Assembly: GCF_009870825.1 (NCBI RefSeq)
Contig: NZ_WTWY01000004.1
Location: forward strand, 62,001 to 126,000
Direction: 5' to 3'
DNA from: Paenibacillus sp. USDA918EY
GTDB lineage: Bacteria; Bacillota; Bacilli; Paenibacillales; Paenibacillaceae
DNA: 64,000 nt
Part shown: piece after piece, positions 61,218-64,000 of the stretch
Layout of the letters: each line of letters starts with the position of its first letter
Numbering within the stretch: the first letter of the stretch is position 1
Notes under the pieces: model-generated
Databases searched by the model: none
What the model was told of the DNA's origin: nothing
What the model saw: the letters and a program-made list of their open reading frames with translations, nothing else
Position numbers and translations under genes: made by a program

Positions 61218-63617
61218 ATGAATTTCAAGAAACTGACAATGATCGCTGTGTTAGCTGCAGCCCAGACCGCGTTGGTCGTTCCGGCCGCGGGTGCGGAAGG
61301 TGCGGTCACAGGAACTACGGAAACGATTCAAAACATCACCGCGAATACGGACGCTGCATCAAACGCGAAGCAGGACGGCGCCGCTAACGCAGCAGGAATT
61401 GCAGACAATTCCAAAAACGGGGAACCATCAAACAATGCTGCAGGGAAAGACCAGACAGCAACGGGAACAACGAACACCGGAACAACAACGAACACCGGAA
61501 CGACAGACGGTAACAACGGGAACATAAACCAGAATGACTCCGGCAAAACGGGAGATGTCCAATCCGGGAATTCCCAAACGGATCCGACGTCGCAAGACGG
61601 CAGCAAAAATACGCAGGATCAACCGGGAGACGTGAATCCGAACGGCCAAACGAACGGGCAAAACGACGCTTCCGATCCGGGCAAAGACGGAAAATCCGCA
61701 GGAACTTCGGTAACCTCCGTTGATCCGCTTCAAGCCGGTTCCGATCAGTTGATCCTGATGATGAACAGCAACAAAATGTACCAAAACGGAAAGCTTTATC
61801 TTGCAGGCCAGCCCATGGCGGTCAAAAACGGCGTTTCCTACGTAGCGATCCGGGCGATGGTCGAGCATGCGGGACTCAAGCTTACATATGACAACAAAAC
61901 CAAAGAAACGATCATTATGAAAGACGGCAAGGAGCTTCGTTTTAAAACGAACAGCAACGTGTACCGCGTCGACGGCGTCTCTACGAAAATGAAAGGCCCG
62001 GCTTATCAGCAAAACAACGTGTTCATGGTGCCGCTTACTTCGATCACCCAAGCGCTGAACATTCCTTATACGGTTGACCAGGCCAACAAAAGGGTCATTC
62101 TGACGCTTTCGACCAAACCGGTGGCTGCGTTTACCGTTTCGCCTTCGGAAATTTATGCCGGCGAAACGACGGTGACGTACACCACGCAAACGAAGGTTTC
62201 GAACGGCCTGGAGATCGTGGACGAACGCTGGGAAGGCAAAGAAGACGTGTTCCAGGAGGCAGGCCCTCACACGATTACGCATTATGTCCAGGATTCCAGC
62301 GGACAATGGAGCGATCCGTACACCGTCACCGTAAACGTGGTGAAGCCTAATGAACCGCCTGTAGCGAAATTTACGACCGATAAAGACGAGTACAAAATGG
62401 GCGAAAAGGTGACGATCACCGATCTGAGCACCGATGACGAGAACGCGATCGTCAGCCGCGAATGGCTGAACGACCGCAAGGCGTTTTTTACGCCGGGTCC
62501 GGTGACCATCCGCCTGACCGTCACCGACAAACACGGTGCGACCAGCGAATTCCAAAAGACGATCAATATCACAAACGAAACGTTGTACACCGAAGATCAA
62601 TTCAACAAGCTGTTTACGGATGTAGGCGATAAATTTACGTTTGACGGTTCCCAAGTTCCATCGTGGAAAAACCTGCAATACCAGATTTCTTCCGAGCCGT
62701 CCACGCTGATCCGCAGCAACAGCCCGGAAACCGTGTACCAGGAAGGGCTTTTGTATCGCGAAACGGGGCTCGGGAACACGCGCTTCATGGTGCACCACGT
62801 CAATTCGACCGGAAAAAACATGAAGCTGTACGTCATCGCGACGAATACGAACGCGGATACGGCTGCTCAGCTTACGATTCAGGACTTTGGCATGGGCGGA
62901 CCGAACCTGTATCCGACGTTGACCGGTAAAGTGTCGACGGAACGTTATTTCCAATCGATGCAGAACCAAACCGCCCGTCAGGTCATCAACCTGGCTCCGG
63001 GTGAAAGCAAAGTCGTCATGACCGATATCAGCAAAGTCAAAATGAAGCAGGGGGATACGATTTCGGCGCTTGCCGACGCGTTTAGCGATCTTCCGATCCA
63101 ATACAGCTTCATCATGATCGACGAAAGCAAAGATCCGCTGCAAACCTTGCCGTATTTGACGAACCTGGAGCGGGATGTTCATAACCGCGGAACGTATCCG
63201 GATTCCACGCGTTTGATCCGCTATGACGATCTCGTCGGCGACACGCCGTCGCGCCTCGTTCTTGGCGACAACAGCCAGGATCCGAATCTGACAGGTTTGG
63301 ACGGCATTTACGGAACGGAAACTTCCAACGCGGGCAACTTCGGCGTATTGTATAAAATTACGGTTAGCCGCGTCGCTCCGCATACCTTGATTACATTGAA
63401 TCCGCGCGGCGGCTTGTACACGGGCGTCGTGATGGTCAACGGCCAGCCGGTTCAGGTTGCCAAAAACGTATCCGTCAATGCGCCGCATGAAGCGAGCGTG
63501 TTGTACCGCACGGGCAACGGCGAGGAAAACGTGGAAATTTGGTACACTGCCGCGCCGGGCAGCAACCTGCCGATCAACCTGCTGTTTACACCGCTGCCTG
63601 AAGTCAAACTGCCTTAA
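61218..63617 (+). CDS. Secreted surface protein: low-complexity linker, copper-amine-oxidase-like stalk, PKD repeats
   Basis: A 799-residue exported protein. A signal peptide (residues 1-26) leads to about 140 residues rich in Thr, Asn, Gly, Gln and Asp, including GTTNTGTTTNTGTTDG, probably a wall-spanning spacer. Residues about 175-300 form a CuAO_N1-like stalk domain (LILMMNSNKMYQNGKLYLAG, VSYVAIRAMVEHAGLKLTYD), common in Paenibacillus. Two PKD-like beta domains follow (VAAFTVSPSEIYAG, VAKFTTDKDEYKMG), then a beta-rich C-terminal region of about 330 residues with no recognised family. No sortase motif or SLH domain is present. AAAGGAG precedes the ATG. Confidence 0.82.
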   Translation: MNFKKLTMIAVLAAAQTALVVPAAGAEGAVTGTTETIQNITANTDAASNAKQDGAANAAGIADNSKNGEPSNNAAGKDQTATGTTNTGTTTNTGTTDGNNGNINQNDSGKTGDVQSGNSQTDPTSQDGSKNTQDQPGDVNPNGQTNGQNDASDPGKDGKSAGTSVTSVDPLQAGSDQLILMMNSNKMYQNGKLYLAGQPMAVKNGVSYVAIRAMVEHAGLKLTYDNKTKETIIMKDGKELRFKTNSNVYRVDGVSTKMKGPAYQQNNVFMVPLTSITQALNIPYTVDQANKRVILTLSTKPVAAFTVSPSEIYAGETTVTYTTQTKVSNGLEIVDERWEGKEDVFQEAGPHTITHYVQDSSGQWSDPYTVTVNVVKPNEPPVAKFTTDKDEYKMGEKVTITDLSTDDENAIVSREWLNDRKAFFTPGPVTIRLTVTDKHGATSEFQKTINITNETLYTEDQFNKLFTDVGDKFTFDGSQVPSWKNLQYQISSEPSTLIRSNSPETVYQEGLLYRETGLGNTRFMVHHVNSTGKNMKLYVIATNTNADTAAQLTIQDFGMGGPNLYPTLTGKVSTERYFQSMQNQTARQVINLAPGESKVVMTDISKVKMKQGDTISALADAFSDLPIQYSFIMIDESKDPLQTLPYLTNLERDVHNRGTYPDSTRLIRYDDLVGDTPSRLVLGDNSQDPNLTGLDGIYGTETSNAGNFGVLYKITVSRVAPHTLITLNPRGGLYTGVVMVNGQPVQVAKNVSVNAPHEASVLYRTGNGEENVEIWYTAAPGSNLPINLLFTPLPEVKLP
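61464..61496 (+). repeat. Tandem repeat in the low-complexity linker
   Basis: Two near-identical units GGAACAAC(AAC)GAACACC followed by a partial third, encoding Gly-Thr-Thr-Asn-Thr repeats; the 3-base length difference keeps frame and could vary by slippage. Confidence 0.7.
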
Positions 63618-63668
63618 GGCGTTGAGATGGGTTCCTTCGCACTAAATCCGATCATTTCAGATTGAATA

Positions 63669-63707
63669 GAAAACTGCCTTTATATCCGATGATATAGAGG
63701 CAGTTTT
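63669..63707. terminator. Terminator after the surface protein gene
   Basis: AAAACTGCCT-T-TATAT / ATATA-G-AGGCAGTTTT with one mismatch and a T-tract. Confidence 0.88.
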
Positions 63708-63801
63708 TGCAATAAGAGGATCTTGTATCCCGTAACCTAAGCAGGATCGTTTTAAAAAAGGTGTGGCGGCTATCAATGAAAGGAACGGGGGGAGGATATA
63801 T

Positions 63802-64000
63802 ATGAAACGGTTGTTTGTCATGTCCGGCGTGTTGGCCATCGCCTTTTTGTTAACGGCTGCTGCCGTGCGTGCCGACGAACCGGGTCCAAGGAACCAAGCG
63901 ATCCGGGGAGAAGGGATCGTAACCGTGAAGCTGGTGGGCGGAAAACCCGGGGACGATATGCGGGGAACGACATGGACGAAGGGCGACCCGATCATCGCCA
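63802..64000 (+). CDS. Secreted protein of unknown function, 3'-truncated by the window
   Basis: An open frame from ATG 63802, 6 bases after GGGGGGAGGA, runs off the window end after 66 codons. It starts with a signal peptide (MKRLFVMSGVLAIAFLLTAA, cleavage likely after AVRA) and continues EPGPRNQAIRGEGIVTVKLVGG. The mature part is too short to assign. Confidence 0.75.
   Translation, partial: MKRLFVMSGVLAIAFLLTAAAVRADEPGPRNQAIRGEGIVTVKLVGGKPGDDMRGTTWTKGDPIIA

Noticed and set aside
61464..61510. Short tandem repeats as a possible CRISPR-like array
   Set aside because: Units are in frame within a coding low-complexity linker, without spacers or cas genes.
61428..63488. 686-codon open frame antisense to the surface protein gene
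   Set aside because: A shadow frame produced by codon bias on the other strand: no ribosome binding site, no recognisable domain, and the sense frame has a clear signal peptide and domains.

Overview
The window reads as chromosome of a moderately GC-rich, spore-forming member of the Bacillales, most likely Paenibacillaceae. This rests on the gene order prpC-prkC-rsgA-rpe-spoVM-rpmB-fakA-recG, the sporulation genes spoVM and a spoVIF-like gene, strong GGAGG ribosome binding sites with frequent TTG/GTG starts, Bacillus-type LexA boxes, an Fnr with a C-terminal cysteine cluster, and YesMN-type two-component and copper-amine-oxidase-stalk surface proteins. No rRNA, tRNA, insertion sequence, prophage or CRISPR array was seen. 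The first gene (rlmN) and the last (a secreted protein) are cut by the window edges.

Layout. (1) 1-11.8 kb: conserved core: rlmN, the PP2C phosphatase/PASTA kinase pair, rsgA, rpe, the 26-residue spoVM, rpmB on the other strand, fakA-fakB (fatty acid kinase), recG and a spoVIF-like gene. (2) 11.9-14.9 kb: a cupredoxin lipoprotein, an SRAP/HMCES protein and an SOS-controlled Y-family polymerase with a YolD partner. (3) 15.5-23.8 kb: six co-directional genes resembling a synthase-dependent exopolysaccharide system: membrane-anchored glycoside hydrolase, HEAT-repeat membrane protein, GT2 synthase, a protein with degenerate GGDEF and receiver domains, a UDP-sugar dehydrogenase and a secreted TIM-barrel protein. 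This is the best candidate for an undescribed system. (4) 23.9-33.7 kb: two MarR/DHA2-efflux pairs, a second SOS-type gene of unknown function, a Crp-family regulator, flavohemoglobin, a YitT membrane protein behind a long structured leader, and the lipid II flippase amj. (5) 33.7-37.8 kb: msrAB fusion, a TVP38 protein, a yybP-ykoY (Mn2+) riboswitch with two terminators before terC, and small genes. (6) 37.8-43.8 kb: an AraC regulator divergent from a five-gene sugar-oxidoreductase/isomerase/ThuA operon. (7) 43.9-47.6 kb: an HxlR regulator, unknown genes, an IF-3 paralogue, and a paralogue of the TIM-barrel protein of region 3. (8) 48-55 kb: anaerobic module fnr / adhE-pflB-pflA with Fnr-type sites. 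(9) 55.1-60.9 kb: solute-binding lipoprotein, YesM kinase, YesN regulator and a GH3 hexosaminidase. (10) 61.2-64 kb: a large secreted surface protein and a truncated secreted protein.

Regulatory sequence ties parts together: identical LexA boxes (GAACATATGTTC) precede the polymerase operon and the gene at 26121-26495. TGTGA-N6-TCACA-type boxes precede hmp and pflB, and two related boxes lie between fnr and adhE. MarR and HxlR genes carry nearby palindromes. All functions are inferred from reading the sequence; no database search was run.
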